A DNA stretch of 64,000 bases, taken from the NCBI RefSeq assembly GCF_000230555.1, contig NC_016078.1, forward strand, positions 434,001-498,000, in the 5' to 3' direction. The notes beneath the pieces were generated by a model, which was given only the letters and a program-made list of their open reading frames with translations, made no database searches and had not been told where the DNA came from. Source of the stretch: Pelagibacterium halotolerans B2 (lineage in GTDB: Bacteria > Pseudomonadota > Alphaproteobacteria > Rhizobiales > Devosiaceae). Shown here piece after piece: positions 26,342 to 36,314 of the stretch (its first letter is position 1; each line of letters starts with the position of its first letter). Both the position numbers and the translations under genes were made by a program.

Positions 26342-29300
26342 ATGACCGACACGCAACCGGGCGCGACCACCGAGCGCGACTATTCAAACACCCTGTTCCT
26401 GCCCCAGACCGATTTCCCCATGCGGGCCGGTCTGCCCCAGCGTGAGCCCGAATGGCTCAAGCGCTGGGAGGATATGGACCTTTATAAAATGCTGCGCGAG
26501 CAGAGCCGTGATCGTGAAAAATTCACGCTCCACGACGGCCCGCCATACGCCAATGGCAACATCCATATCGGCCACGCGCTCAACAAGACATTGAAGGACC
26601 TTGTGTCCCGCTCCATGCAGATGCTGGGCTACAATGCCGCCTATGTGCCGGGCTGGGACTGCCACGGCCTGCCCATCGAATGGAAGATCGAGGAACAATA
26701 CCGCGCCAAGGGCCTCAATAAGGACGAAGTGCCGGTCAACGAATTCCGCGCCGAATGCCGCACCTTTGCCGAGCACTGGGTCGATGTCCAGCGCGACGAA
26801 TTCAAGCGCCTCGGCATCAATGGCGATTGGGCCAATCCCTATCTCACCATGAGCTTCGACGCCGAAGCCACCATCGCGTCCGAACTGATGAAGGTCGCAG
26901 CGTCGGGCCAGCTTTATCGCGGCTCCAAGCCCGTTATGTGGTCCGTGGTCGAACGCACCGCCCTTGCCGAAGCCGAGATCGAATATCAGGATTATGAGAG
27001 CGACGCGATCTGGGTGAAGTTCCCGGTGGCTACACAGCTTTGGGCCGACCAGGCGCCAGAGGAAAAGCTATTGGATGCCTCGGTCGTCATCTGGACCACC
27101 ACCCCATGGACCATCCCCGGCAACCGTGCCGTCTCCTATTCCTCGCGCATCGCCTACGGCCTTTACGAAGTTCAATCCGCCGAGAATGATTTCGGCCCTC
27201 AGCCCGGCGAAAAGCTGATCTTTGCCGACAACCTCGCCGAAGAAAGCGCGACAAAGGCAAAGCTTACCTTCAAACGCCTGGCAGATGTCAGTGCCGATGA
27301 ACTCGGCGCCATGACGCTCCATCACCCGCTGCGCGGTTTCGGTGGCGGCTACGATTTCCTCGTACCCATGCTCGATGGCGATCATGTCACCGACGACGCC
27401 GGCACGGGCTTTGTCCACACCGCCCCTAGTCACGGCGCGGACGACTTTGAAATCTGGATGGCCAAGGGCCGCGACATCGCCGCAAAGGGCATCGACACGA
27501 CGATCCCCTTCACCGTCGACGACGCAGGCTTTTACACCAAGGACGCCCCCGGTTTCGGCCCCGATGCCGAAGGCGGTCCCGCACGCGTCATCGACGACAA
27601 GGGCAAGAAGGGCGACGCCAATCAGCGCGTCATCACCGCCCTGATCGCCGCAAACAATCTCTTTGCGCGCGGTCGCCTCAAGCACCAGTATCCTCACTCC
27701 TGGCGCTCGAAAAAACCCATCATCTTCCGCAACACCCCCCAATGGTTCGTCTATATGGACAAGGACCTTGAGGGCAAAACCCTCAAATCCGCCTCCCCCG
27801 CTGACTCCCTCTCCCCTGGGGGAGAGGGTTGGGGTGAGGGGGCCTTCGCAACGAACTCCGGGCCCGACACCCTGCGCACCCGCGCCTTGACCGCCATCGA
27901 CGCCACAAAATTCGTCCCCCCCGCCGGCCAGAACCGCCTGCGCTCGATGATCGCCGATCGCCCCGATTGGGTGCTCTCCCGCCAGCGCGCATGGGGTGTG
28001 CCGATCACCGTGTTCGTCAACTCTGAAACCGGTGAAATCCTCAAGAACGAGGCCGTCAACGCCCGCATCGTTGCCGCCTTCAACGCAGAGGGGGCCGACG
28101 CCTGGTTTGCCGAGGACGCCAAACAGCGCTTCCTCGGCAACGACGTGCCGGACACCGAAAACTGGACCAAGGTCACCGACATTCTCGACGTCTGGTTCGA
28201 CTCAGGTTCCACCCATGCCTTCGTTCTGCGCAACAAGGAAAAATGGCCGGACCTGAAATTTCCCGCCTCCATGTATCTCGAAGGCTCCGACCAGCATCGC
28301 GGCTGGTTCCACTCCTCGCTGCTCGAAAGCTGCGCCACAAACGGCTTTGCGCCCTACGAATCCGTCCTGACCCATGGCTTCACCATGGACAAGAACGGCT
28401 TCAAGATGTCCAAATCGCTGGGCAACACAATCGCCCCCCAGGACATCATCAAGAAGTTCGGCGCCGACATCCTGCGCCTGTGGGCCGCGACCATCGACTA
28501 TGCCGAGGATCACCGCATCGGCGATGAAATCCTCGCCAACACCGTCGAGATGTATCGCAAGATGCGCAATTCCTTCCGCTGGCTTCTGGGTAACCTTGCC
28601 CATTACAAGCCCGAGGAGGCAGTCGCCTATGCCGATATGCCCGAGCTCGAAAAACTCATCCTGCACCGCCTCGCCGTCCTCGATGGCGAGGTGCGCGCCG
28701 GCTACAAGGCGTATGACTACAAGCGCGTGGTCAACACCATCGCCAATTTCATGAACCTCGAACTCTCGGCGTTCTATTTCGACATCCGCAAGGACGCGCT
28801 CTATTGCGATCCGATCTCCTCGCAAAAGCGCAAGGCGGCCCTGACCGTCCTTGACCAGCTCTATTCCTGCCTCACCGCATGGCTGGCCCCGGTGCTGGTC
28901 TTCACGATGGAAGAAGTCTGGCTCGAGCGGAACCCGGGCGAGACCTCGTCCGTCCACGCCCGTACCTTCCCCGAGGTGCCCTCCGAATGGCGCAACGATG
29001 GCTTGGCGGCAGAATGGGCAAAGATCCGTGCCGTGCGTCGGGTGGTCACCGGAGCGCTCGAAATCGAGCGCAAGAACAAGGTGATCGGCTCCTCGCTCGA
29101 GGCCGCGCCCATCGTCGCCATTACCGATCCCGAACTCGCAAAAGCGGTCGAAACTCACGATCTCGCCGAATTGTGCATTGTGTCGGCAATTTCCACTCAA
29201 CTCCATACATTTTCGAGCCAACAATTCTTTAGTTTGGACGAGGTGCCGGGGGTCCAGGTGGCCTTCGCCAGGGCCGAGGGAACCCGCTGCGCGCGCTCAT

Positions 29301-29404
29301 GGAAGGTCTCGCCCGAGGTCGGTTCGGACCCTGAATATCCCGATCTGACACCCCGCGATGCCCAGGCCATGCGCGAGCGGGTGGCCGCAGGGCTAAGCGT
29401 ATGA
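26342..29404 (+). CDS. ileS: Isoleucyl-tRNA synthetase
   Basis: Charges tRNA-Ile; 1020 residues, longer than most alphaproteobacterial IleRS. Class I motifs: [14 protein letters not shown] (HIGH, about 62-75) and KMSKSLGN (KMSKS, about 688-695). The editing domain with [10 protein letters not shown] lies around 250-260. At about residues 482-515 the protein carries an extra stretch containing [14 protein letters not shown] that is the translation of a CCCTCTCCCC-type intergenic repeat (nt 27805-27842). The C-terminus has RCARSW but no C-x2-C zinc pair. lspA overlaps its stop by four bases. Confidence 0.96.
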   Translation: MTDTQPGATTERDYSNTLFLPQTDFPMRAGLPQREPEWLKRWEDMDLYKMLREQSRDREKFTLHDGPPYANGNIHIGHALNKTLKDLVSRSMQMLGYNAAYVPGWDCHGLPIEWKIEEQYRAKGLNKDEVPVNEFRAECRTFAEHWVDVQRDEFKRLGINGDWANPYLTMSFDAEATIASELMKVAASGQLYRGSKPVMWSVVERTALAEAEIEYQDYESDAIWVKFPVATQLWADQAPEEKLLDASVVIWTTTPWTIPGNRAVSYSSRIAYGLYEVQSAENDFGPQPGEKLIFADNLAEESATKAKLTFKRLADVSADELGAMTLHHPLRGFGGGYDFLVPMLDGDHVTDDAGTGFVHTAPSHGADDFEIWMAKGRDIAAKGIDTTIPFTVDDAGFYTKDAPGFGPDAEGGPARVIDDKGKKGDANQRVITALIAANNLFARGRLKHQYPHSWRSKKPIIFRNTPQWFVYMDKDLEGKTLKSASPADSLSPGGEGWGEGAFATNSGPDTLRTRALTAIDATKFVPPAGQNRLRSMIADRPDWVLSRQRAWGVPITVFVNSETGEILKNEAVNARIVAAFNAEGADAWFAEDAKQRFLGNDVPDTENWTKVTDILDVWFDSGSTHAFVLRNKEKWPDLKFPASMYLEGSDQHRGWFHSSLLESCATNGFAPYESVLTHGFTMDKNGFKMSKSLGNTIAPQDIIKKFGADILRLWAATIDYAEDHRIGDEILANTVEMYRKMRNSFRWLLGNLAHYKPEEAVAYADMPELEKLILHRLAVLDGEVRAGYKAYDYKRVVNTIANFMNLELSAFYFDIRKDALYCDPISSQKRKAALTVLDQLYSCLTAWLAPVLVFTMEEVWLERNPGETSSVHARTFPEVPSEWRNDGLAAEWAKIRAVRRVVTGALEIERKNKVIGSSLEAAPIVAITDPELAKAVETHDLAELCIVSAISTQLHTFSSQQFFSLDEVPGVQVAFARAEGTRCARSWKVSPEVGSDPEYPDLTPRDAQAMRERVAAGLSV
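27805..27842. repeat. CCCTCTCCCC-type repeat inserted in ileS
   Basis: CTCCCTCTCCCCTGGGGGAG followed by AGGGTTGGGGTGAGGGGG: a stem of the CCCTCTCCCC family, as in the hisS-hisZ gap, but translated in frame within ileS. Confidence 0.9.
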
Positions 29405-29883
29405 ATTTCTTGATGAAACCATCGGTCCTGTGGAGCTTTTTCCTCGGGCTGGACGTCCTGATTTTCGACCGCCTGCACAAATATCTGCAGGTCGATATGG
29501 CCGGCTGGACGGGCGGAGAAGTTATTGAAATAGCGCCATTTTTTGACTACACCCTCGTCTGGAATACCGGCATCTCCTACGGGTTGATGGGCGGCCTGCC
29601 TCCGGAAATGTTGTTGCTTGTCATGGGCTTGGCGATGGTCGCGCTCGGCTGGTGGTGGGTCAAGGAAGATTCCCTCCTCACCCGCATCGGCATCGCCCTC
29701 GCCATCGGCGGCGCCCTCTCCAACGCCATTGACCGCGTGGTTTACGGGGCAGTCGCCGATTTCTTCTCGCTGAGCTTTTTCCCCTATGTCTTCAACATCG
29801 CCGACATGGCCATTTCCATAGGCGTCATCGCGCTCATCGTCGACGTCCTCCGCCCCCGGACCGAACCGGAAACCAAATCGTAA
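29401..29883 (+). CDS. lspA: Lipoprotein signal peptidase (signal peptidase II)
   Basis: Inner-membrane aspartyl protease that cleaves prolipoprotein signal peptides; 160 residues. Its ATG overlaps the ileS TGA (ATGA), giving the classical ileS-lspA coupling. The catalytic Asp pair lies in [14 protein letters not shown] and [12 protein letters not shown], with four membrane segments around them. The following gene encodes a lipoprotein. Confidence 0.96.
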   Translation: MNFLMKPSVLWSFFLGLDVLIFDRLHKYLQVDMAGWTGGEVIEIAPFFDYTLVWNTGISYGLMGGLPPEMLLLVMGLAMVALGWWWVKEDSLLTRIGIALAIGGALSNAIDRVVYGAVADFFSLSFFPYVFNIADMAISIGVIALIVDVLRPRTEPETKS

Positions 29884-29965
29884 ATCGGCCAAATTCTGGC
29901 CTTACGCCCGCCAATGGGCTATAACCCCACGAAAATCAGGGATCATCAGGGTGGTCGAGACGTCT

Positions 29966-30574
29966 ATGGGTATGGTTGTAACAAGCAGGAGCAGGGCTAA
30001 ACCCCTGTTGCGTATGACATTTCTTGCTGTCGCAGCAGCCTCGGCGCTCGCGGCCTGCACCACCGTCGAGGGCACAAATGCCCTCACCGATCCCCTGACG
30101 TTTGAGCGCGAAGTGATGCGCTCGACATTGCAGGGCGTGGGCATCGTGCCGCGTGAAGAAAAGCCGATGGTTTCGGGTGAGCGCAGCCCGCTTGTGCTTC
30201 CGGCATCGGGCGCCACCCCACCGCCCCCCAGCCAGTCAACGGCAGTCATTCCCGAGGATTCGGGCGCTGTGACCATCGATACGACTGGCCTCACCACTGC
30301 CGATCTTGAGGCGCTACGGACCGGACGCGTGCTGTCATCGGGCGCCACATCGGGCCGTCCGCTGACCGAGCCCGAAGCCCGCCAGCTCGCTGCGCGCATG
30401 GCGGCCTATCGCAATGCCCAGGGCATGACCGAGCGCAACATCTATCTTCCGCCCGAACAGTATTTCCAGACGGTGGCGGGCCAGCAACTTATATGCGAGG
30501 CGGCCAATGGTGACCTTGTCACTCTGTCCGATCCTCGCTGTCCGCCCGATGTACGCGCCGCAGCGTCACGCTGA
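29966..30574 (+). CDS. Predicted lipoprotein, function unknown
   Basis: About 202 residues. The signal sequence ends in a lipobox LAAC (Cys about 28 from the ATG at 29966), so it should be processed by the LspA encoded just upstream. Possible starts are GTG 29951, ATG 29966 and ATG 30014; 29966 gives a basic n-region (VVTSRSRAKPLLR). The mature part has TDPLTFEREVMRSTLQGVGI, a Pro/Ser-rich linker, and a C-terminal piece YLPPEQYFQTVAGQQLICEA. No family recognised. Confidence 0.8.
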   Translation: MGMVVTSRSRAKPLLRMTFLAVAAASALAACTTVEGTNALTDPLTFEREVMRSTLQGVGIVPREEKPMVSGERSPLVLPASGATPPPPSQSTAVIPEDSGAVTIDTTGLTTADLEALRTGRVLSSGATSGRPLTEPEARQLAARMAAYRNAQGMTERNIYLPPEQYFQTVAGQQLICEAANGDLVTLSDPRCPPDVRAAASR

Positions 30575-30604
30575 TTTCGCGCGTAATACCGAAAAATGTT
30601 CAAG

Positions 30605-30631
30605 GCGGGGCCATTGGCCTCGCTTTGCTTT
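30605..30631 (+). terminator. Terminator behind the lipoprotein gene
   Basis: GCGGGGCC-ATT-GGCCTCGC (8-bp stem with one G-U pair) followed by TTTGCTTT. Confidence 0.7.
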
Positions 30632-30661
30632 GATAGCTCCAGATTGAAAGAAGACGCTCCA

Positions 30662-32215
30662 ATGAGCGAGAAAGCCCCACCCCCGTCCGGCGAGCGCCTC
30701 GCCAAGGTCATTGCCCGCGCTGGCGTCTGCTCGCGCCGCGATGCCGAGGCCTGGATTACTGCCGGTCGCATCGCGGTCAATGGCAGCCCGGTCAAGACCC
30801 CCGCCTTCAATGTCATCGAAAGCGATACGATCGCCGTCGATGGCAAGCCTTTGGCCCGCAAGCAGGCAACCCAGCTCTGGCTGTACCACAAGCCCGCGGG
30901 CCTCATGGTCACCGAAAAGGATCCCGAGGGCCGCGCGACGGTTTTTTCGGAATTCGAAAAGCTGGGCCTGCCGCGCGTGCTGACCGTCGGACGGCTCGAT
31001 TATAACACCGAAGGTCTGTTGCTGCTCACCAACGATGGCGGCCTCAAGCGCACACTCGAGTTGCCTGCAACCGGCTGGGTGCGACGCTACCGCGCCCGTG
31101 CTTTCGGCTCGGTAACCCAGGAGCAGCTCGATACGCTTGCCAACGGAACGACGGTCGAAGGCGTGGACTATGGACCGATTGAAGCCGTGCTCGACAGCAC
31201 CAGCGGCTCCAATGTCTGGATTACCATGAGCCTGCGCGAGGGCAAGAACCGCGAGGTCCGCAACGTCCTCGGAGCGCTCGGCCTGGAGGTCAACCGCCTG
31301 ATAAGGCTCTCCTATGGCCCATTCCAACTCGGCGATCTGCCGACCGGCTCGGTTGAGAAAGTCAAATCGCGCATTCTTCAGGATCAGCTCGGCAAACGCC
31401 TGGCCGAAAGCGCAGGCGCCGATTTTGATTCTCCAGTCGCCGAAGAACCCAACCAGCCGCGCCGGCGCTCTCCTCAGCGCGAAAGCCAGCCCACCGAGCG
31501 TGATCGCTTCGGCGGTTTGCGCAAGCGCCCAGATTTCAAGCGCCCAGAGCGGCGCGAGGAAGCCCCCCGTACAGTTCACTTCGACGACGGCCGCCCCTCC
31601 CAGAGCTTTGTGCCATCCGGGGGTGACCGCAAGGGCAAGCGCGATGAAGGCGGCTTCGGTGACCGGCCACGCCGAGACAGTTCGGGCGGCAAGAGGTTCG
31701 AGAGGGGCGAAAAGTCTTTCGGCGAACGTCCACAGCGGTCCGGAGGCAAACCGTTCAACAAGGGGCCGCGACAGACCGATAGCGGTAGTGATCGGCCCTT
31801 CCGCAAGGACGCGGATCGCCCGCCGCGCCGCGAAGGTGCCAGGGGTGATCGGCCGTTTGCCAAGGGACCACGCCGTGAAGGCGTTGGTGGCGATCGTCCT
31901 TTTTCGAAAGGGCCTCGTAGAGATGGGGCAGGCGGGGGTCGTCCGTTCGCCAAGGGGCCTCGCCGCGAGGGCACAGCAGCAGATCGGCCTTTTTCAAAAG
32001 ACCCCCGGCGCGAGGGTGCAGGTGCTGATCGCCCGTTCTCGAAAGGTTCGGGCGGGCAGAATCGGCCTGGCGGAAAGCCTTTTGCGAAAGGACCGCGTCG
32101 CGACGCTGGAAACGATCGTCCGGTGGGCCCGCGTCAGCCGCGCCGGGATGGCAAGCCATCAACCGGCAATCGCGCCGACCGGCCTCGCCGCCCACGTCCG
32201 GAAGAGGACAAATAG
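30662..32215 (+). CDS. RluB/RsuA-family pseudouridine synthase with long repetitive basic tail
   Basis: 517 residues from the ATG at 30662 (MSEKAPPPSGERLAKVIA). S4 RNA-binding domain at the start (LAKVIARAGVCSRRDAEAWI), then the catalytic domain with GRLDYNTEGLLLLTNDG holding the active Asp (about residue 113) and REGKNREVRNVL. Related enzymes modify 23S rRNA (RluB-like) or 16S rRNA (RsuA); which one is uncertain. From about residue 260 the protein is disordered and rich in Arg, Gly, Pro and Lys, with repeats of RPFxKGPRREGxGxD between about 375 and 500. Such tails are common in rhizobial RluB proteins. rsmD starts four bases behind. Confidence 0.92.
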   Translation: MSEKAPPPSGERLAKVIARAGVCSRRDAEAWITAGRIAVNGSPVKTPAFNVIESDTIAVDGKPLARKQATQLWLYHKPAGLMVTEKDPEGRATVFSEFEKLGLPRVLTVGRLDYNTEGLLLLTNDGGLKRTLELPATGWVRRYRARAFGSVTQEQLDTLANGTTVEGVDYGPIEAVLDSTSGSNVWITMSLREGKNREVRNVLGALGLEVNRLIRLSYGPFQLGDLPTGSVEKVKSRILQDQLGKRLAESAGADFDSPVAEEPNQPRRRSPQRESQPTERDRFGGLRKRPDFKRPERREEAPRTVHFDDGRPSQSFVPSGGDRKGKRDEGGFGDRPRRDSSGGKRFERGEKSFGERPQRSGGKPFNKGPRQTDSGSDRPFRKDADRPPRREGARGDRPFAKGPRREGVGGDRPFSKGPRRDGAGGGRPFAKGPRREGTAADRPFSKDPRREGAGADRPFSKGSGGQNRPGGKPFAKGPRRDAGNDRPVGPRQPRRDGKPSTGNRADRPRRPRPEEDK

Positions 32216-32219
32216 CTAG

Positions 32220-32774
32220 ATGCGCATCGTCGCCGGAAAATTCCGCGGCAAACAGCTCGAGGCACCGAAGTCGGACGAAATTCGTCCCACTTCGGACCGC
32301 GTGCGCGAGGCCGTGTTTTCGATAATCGGAAGCCGCATCGGGCCCCATCTTGAGGGGCTCCATGTGCTCGACCTCTTTGCGGGCACGGGGGCGCTTGGTC
32401 TTGAAGCTCTATCGCGCGGCGCCGCGCACTGCGTCTTTATCGACACAGGCATTGAGGCGCGCGGCTTGATTCGCGGGCACATCGAACATTTTGGGGTGGG
32501 CGGCCAGACCAAGCTTCTCAAACGCGATGCAACGGATCTTGGGCCGGCCGAACGGATCAAACCCTCGGGGCTCGTCTTTGCCGACCCGCCATACGGCAAG
32601 GGGCTGGGCGAAAAGGCTATCGCCAGCGCCCTTGCTGGTGGCTGGATTGCGCCCGAGGCGCTCATCGTTCTCGAAGAGCGCAGGGAGGTTCCGATTGAGG
32701 CTCCCTCAGGCACCGGGATCATCGATCGTCGCGAATATGCTGATACGGCGATCACCTTCCTTGCAGTCGCCTGA
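32220..32774 (+). CDS. rsmD: 16S rRNA (guanine(966)-N2)-methyltransferase
   Basis: 184 residues, standard RsmD. N-terminus MRIVAGKFRGKQLEAPKSDE then IRPTSDRVREAVFSII; SAM motif VLDLFAGTGALGLEALSRGA; catalytic FADPPYGKG (the D/N-PPY motif). Starts four bases behind the pseudouridine synthase stop, so two rRNA modification enzymes are made together. Confidence 0.95.
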   Translation: MRIVAGKFRGKQLEAPKSDEIRPTSDRVREAVFSIIGSRIGPHLEGLHVLDLFAGTGALGLEALSRGAAHCVFIDTGIEARGLIRGHIEHFGVGGQTKLLKRDATDLGPAERIKPSGLVFADPPYGKGLGEKAIASALAGGWIAPEALIVLEERREVPIEAPSGTGIIDRREYADTAITFLAVA

Positions 32775-32915
32775 CACAGATATGCGCGGAGGAGTGCGGG
32801 GAAAGTGACCTTTGCCACACACCAGCCATAAATTTGCCGCTACCGGCCTTTTTTCAGGAACCGCTCGTGCGCGACGCGGATTGGTTCTGCATTAGGCAAG
32901 CTGGAGGCAATCACA

Positions 32916-33047
32916 ATGGCACTGGTCATCCTGAGCATTATCGGCGCGTTGGTCACGCTGGCTGCGGCCACTGCTGGACTTCTGATCTCGGCGCAGGCCG
33001 ACGTTGACAATGGACGTTCCAACAGCGCTGACACTCGCTCGGCCTGA
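32916..33047 (+). CDS. Small single-pass membrane protein, 43 residues
   Basis: ATG at 32916, TGA at 33045-33047. One membrane helix (ALVILSIIGALVTLAAATAG and LLI) followed by a short polar tail AQADVDNGRSNSADTRSA. A clear GGAGG ribosome site lies eight bases upstream. It fills the gap between rsmD and convergent mutL. No family recognised; the ribosome site and hydrophobic profile make it a likely real gene. Confidence 0.62.
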   Translation: MALVILSIIGALVTLAAATAGLLISAQADVDNGRSNSADTRSA

Positions 33048-33069
33048 ATGGCGTTGGAATCGGCGGTGA

Positions 33070-34890
33070 CTATCGGCGTCCGAACAAGCGCTCCAAATCG
33101 CCCTTCTTGAGTTCGATGTAGGTCGGGCGCCCGTGAATGCATTGGCCCGAGTGGGGAGTGGCTTCCATTTCGCGCAACAGCGCATTCATCTCGTCAGCGC
33201 GTAAACGGCGCCCCGAACGAACCGACCCGTGGCAGGCCATACGAGCGATAATCGCGTCCATACGCTCTTCGAGTACTGCCACATTGTCCCATTCCGCCAG
33301 TCCATCAGCAAGATCGCGGACGAGACCCTCGATGTCGGTTTGACCCAAAAGGGCAGGGGTTTCGTTGATGGCCACGGCCCCCGGCCCGAACCGTTCGAGA
33401 TAAAGGCCCAGCTTCTCAAGAACGGGTGCCGCTTCTTCGAGCCGCCCGCAATCTTCTTCTGGAAGATCGATGACCACAGGGATCAGTTGCCGCTGGCTGG
33501 CAACCGGACCGCTGCGCAACTGGGTGCGAAAACGTTCATAAACCAGCCGTTCATGGGCCGCGTGCTGATCGATCAGCACCAGTGCGTCGCCATTCTGGGC
33601 AACGATGTAATTTTCAAACACCTGTGCTCGCGCTACGCCGAGCGGAAAATTCTGCTGCTCTGCCGACGGTGACTCCACCGGCTCATATCGGGCACTGGGG
33701 GCGTCGAATTTGCGTATTTCAGCGGCGAGGCCAGGTGAAAAGGTGCTTTGCTGTCCCAAGAGGGGCGACGGCGCCCCGTAGTCCGCTGGAGCGCCGGCCG
33801 GTTCGGCAAAGCTGCGCCGCGGATTAGCCTCCCCCTGCGGCGTGGGGGCTCGAAAACTGGCCAGTGCCGACTCAGCCACGCTTGAGGATGCGCGGAATCC
33901 GGCCGCCGCCAATGCTTCACCAATAGCCCGGATAACCGCCCCGCGAACCGCGCCCTGGTCGCGAAAGCGCAATTCGGCCTTTGTCGGGTGCACATTGACA
34001 TCGACTTCGCCTGGATCGATGGCAACGAATAGCGCAATGACGGGGAACCGGTCGCGATGCAGGAAATCGGCATAGGCAGCCCGCACGGCGCCCAGTAACA
34101 CCTTGTCACGCACAGAACGACCGTTGACGAAATAGAATTGATTGAGCGTATTGGCGCGTGAATAGGTCGGCAACCCGGCCAGTCCACCAACCACGATCCC
34201 TCCGCGCGAAAAGCCGATCTGTTGTGCGTTCTCGGGAAAATCCGCGCCGATGATCTGCGCCAGCCGGGCATGGACTGCATTGTCACCGGTCTGGGCCGGC
34301 CAGTTGATCGGCTGCCTGTCGGTGCCCGACAAAACGAAATGCACCCCGCGATGCGCCATGGCGAGGCGTTTGACGACATCGGTTATAGCGCCGGTCTCGG
34401 CCCGATCGGTCTTGAGAAATTTGAGCCGCGCGGGGATGTCGGCAAAGAGGTTCTTGACCTCGACGATCGTGCCGCGATTGATTGGATGCGGTACAGGCCC
34501 CGACTTTACACCGCGTTTGAGAGATATCTTAAGCCCCGTTTCCGCCTCTCGCGTCCGCGAGGCGATCGAAAGATCGGACACCGATCCGATGGACGCCAGC
34601 GCCTCGCCACGGAACCCCAGGGTCCGAATATCGTCCAGCCCGTCATCCTTGAGCTTGGAGGTCGCATGCCTTTCGACAGAAAGCGCCAGATCGGCCTCGT
34701 CCATGCCGTGCCCATCGTCCTCGATGCGGATCAGGCTCTTTCCACCTGCCGCAGTGGTAATAGCTATGCGCTTTGCACCTGCATCGAGCGCGTTTTCGAC
34801 CAGTTCCTTGACAACGCTGGCCGGTCGCTCAACCACTTCACCGGCGGCAATCTTGTTGACCAGATCGTCTGGAAGCTGGCGGATAGCCAT
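33070..34890 (-). CDS. mutL: DNA mismatch repair protein MutL
   Basis: 606 residues. GHKL ATPase at the N-terminus: MAIRQLPDDLVNKIAAGEVV, VKELVENALDAGA, IEDDGHGMD, LGFRGEALASIG. A Pro-rich linker, then the C-terminal dimerisation domain with DQHAAHERLVYE, which matches the DQHA(x)2E(x)4E endonuclease motif expected in bacteria without MutH, and CHGSVRSGRRL and GQCIHGRPTYIEL at the end. No mutH or mutS is in the window. Confidence 0.97.
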   Translation of the reverse strand: MAIRQLPDDLVNKIAAGEVVERPASVVKELVENALDAGAKRIAITTAAGGKSLIRIEDDGHGMDEADLALSVERHATSKLKDDGLDDIRTLGFRGEALASIGSVSDLSIASRTREAETGLKISLKRGVKSGPVPHPINRGTIVEVKNLFADIPARLKFLKTDRAETGAITDVVKRLAMAHRGVHFVLSGTDRQPINWPAQTGDNAVHARLAQIIGADFPENAQQIGFSRGGIVVGGLAGLPTYSRANTLNQFYFVNGRSVRDKVLLGAVRAAYADFLHRDRFPVIALFVAIDPGEVDVNVHPTKAELRFRDQGAVRGAVIRAIGEALAAAGFRASSSVAESALASFRAPTPQGEANPRRSFAEPAGAPADYGAPSPLLGQQSTFSPGLAAEIRKFDAPSARYEPVESPSAEQQNFPLGVARAQVFENYIVAQNGDALVLIDQHAAHERLVYERFRTQLRSGPVASQRQLIPVVIDLPEEDCGRLEEAAPVLEKLGLYLERFGPGAVAINETPALLGQTDIEGLVRDLADGLAEWDNVAVLEERMDAIIARMACHGSVRSGRRLRADEMNALLREMEATPHSGQCIHGRPTYIELKKGDLERLFGRR

Positions 34891-34964
34891 TGGTGCTGAT
34901 TCTCCTTTGACCTCATTCTAACGGGGCGGACAGCCAGCACCAAAGCTGATATGAGCGCCGGATC

Positions 34965-35414
34965 ATGACCACGCCAGACAATCCCATGGAAATTGCGTTT
35001 GCGCTTGCTGCGGAGGCCGCTGCGGCGGGCGAAGTGCCTGTCGGCGCCGTCATCATACGGGACGGCAGGGTCCTTGCAACCGGGCGCAATACAATGCGTG
35101 AAACGGGCGATCCCACGGCCCATGCCGAGTTCAATGCGATCCGAGCAGCTCTCGCCGCCGACGGCACCGGTCGGCTCGCCGATTGCGATCTTTATGTAAC
35201 GCTCGAGCCTTGCACCATGTGCGCTGGCGCCATTGCCCAGGTGAAATTGCGACGGCTCTATTACGCTGCGGAGGACCCCAAAGGGGGCGCGGTGGACAAT
35301 GGCGTGCGGTTTTTCAGCCAACCCACCTGTCACCATGCGCCGGAGGTAATCGGCGGTGTTTCTGCGAGCCGCGCTGGAGAGATGCTCAGGAAATTTTTCG
35401 CTGAGCGGCGATGA
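34965..35414 (+). CDS. tadA: tRNA-specific adenosine deaminase
   Basis: Converts A34 to inosine in tRNA-Arg(ACG); 149 residues. Zinc and catalytic site intact: HAE (53-55) and PCTMC (82-86), with the proton-shuttling Glu in HAE. Start MTTPDNPMEIAFALAAEAA. Divergent from mutL; its 3' end overlaps the convergent patatin gene by 29 bases. Confidence 0.96.
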   Translation: MTTPDNPMEIAFALAAEAAAAGEVPVGAVIIRDGRVLATGRNTMRETGDPTAHAEFNAIRAALAADGTGRLADCDLYVTLEPCTMCAGAIAQVKLRRLYYAAEDPKGGAVDNGVRFFSQPTCHHAPEVIGGVSASRAGEMLRKFFAERR

Positions 35415-36249
35415 ATCCCTCCACCTTCGCAGTGATCTCGCGTTTGAAGCGATCCTTTTCGGCCTCTCCCGCCTTGATGATCTCCCGCACCCGCCAATAT
35501 TCGTGCGCACCGATATTGACATGGTGAGGGCGGAAATAGAGGTCGGGCGGATAGGCCGCGATCATATGGGCGATCAATTGATGCATCATGATCTGGGCTG
35601 AACCGAACCCGATATCGAGCATCGTCGGGATATAGCCGTCCGGCCATGCGTGCGGATCGCCGTTAACATCGATTGCTATCAGAATGTCAGTACCCGCAGC
35701 CGCATGGTCGAGCGGCAACGGATTGACCACGCCACCATCCACAAGAATGGTCTCATGGAAATGCACGGGCCGGTAGAGGCTGGGGACGGCCAGTGAGGCG
35801 GCTACCGCAGGCTTGAGCGCGCCCTCATGAAAGGCAACCTGGTGCCAGGACCTGAAATCGGTCGCAACACAGGTAAAGGGAATTTTGAGCCCCTGAAACG
35901 TCTCCGGCATGTCGTCCGGCGTAAATGTGTCGACCACCTGCACCGGATCGAGCTGGATCGAGATCCCCTCGCGAAAGATCTTGGCCATCGACCGGACCTG
36001 GGTGGAGAGCAGCCGCCCGAACAGCCCGTTCATGGTGCCAAGCATTTCGTAGGACAGGCCACGGATTTCGCGGCCTTTGAGCCCGGCGGCCCAACCAGAG
36101 CCGATCAGCGCGCCGATGGACGTGCCGGCAATCCTGTGCGGGACGAGCCCGAGTTCATCCATCGCTTCGATAAAGGGAATATGAGCCAGTCCACGGGCCG
36201 CCCCGCCCCCCAGCGCAATCCCGATTCTGGGATCTCTCGTCGTCCCCAT
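35386..36249 (-). CDS. Patatin-like phospholipase (RssA-type)
   Basis: 287 residues. Oxyanion loop GGGAARGLAH (about 14-23), nucleophile motif GTSIG (Ser about residue 45), and the catalytic Asp in DGGVVNPLP (about residue 172): the Ser-Asp dyad is complete. Short cytoplasmic patatin of the RssA/YchK kind with no signal peptide. Likely a lipid acyl hydrolase; substrate unknown. Overlaps the end of tadA tail to tail. Confidence 0.93.
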   Translation of the reverse strand: MGTTRDPRIGIALGGGAARGLAHIPFIEAMDELGLVPHRIAGTSIGALIGSGWAAGLKGREIRGLSYEMLGTMNGLFGRLLSTQVRSMAKIFREGISIQLDPVQVVDTFTPDDMPETFQGLKIPFTCVATDFRSWHQVAFHEGALKPAVAASLAVPSLYRPVHFHETILVDGGVVNPLPLDHAAAGTDILIAIDVNGDPHAWPDGYIPTMLDIGFGSAQIMMHQLIAHMIAAYPPDLYFRPHHVNIGAHEYWRVREIIKAGEAEKDRFKREITAKVEGFIAAQRKIS

Positions 36250-36314
36250 GCTGCGGGCCCTCCGGTTCCTCCGTCAGCCTAGTCTAGCCACATCGAGTTG
36301 AGAAGAGATTGCCG

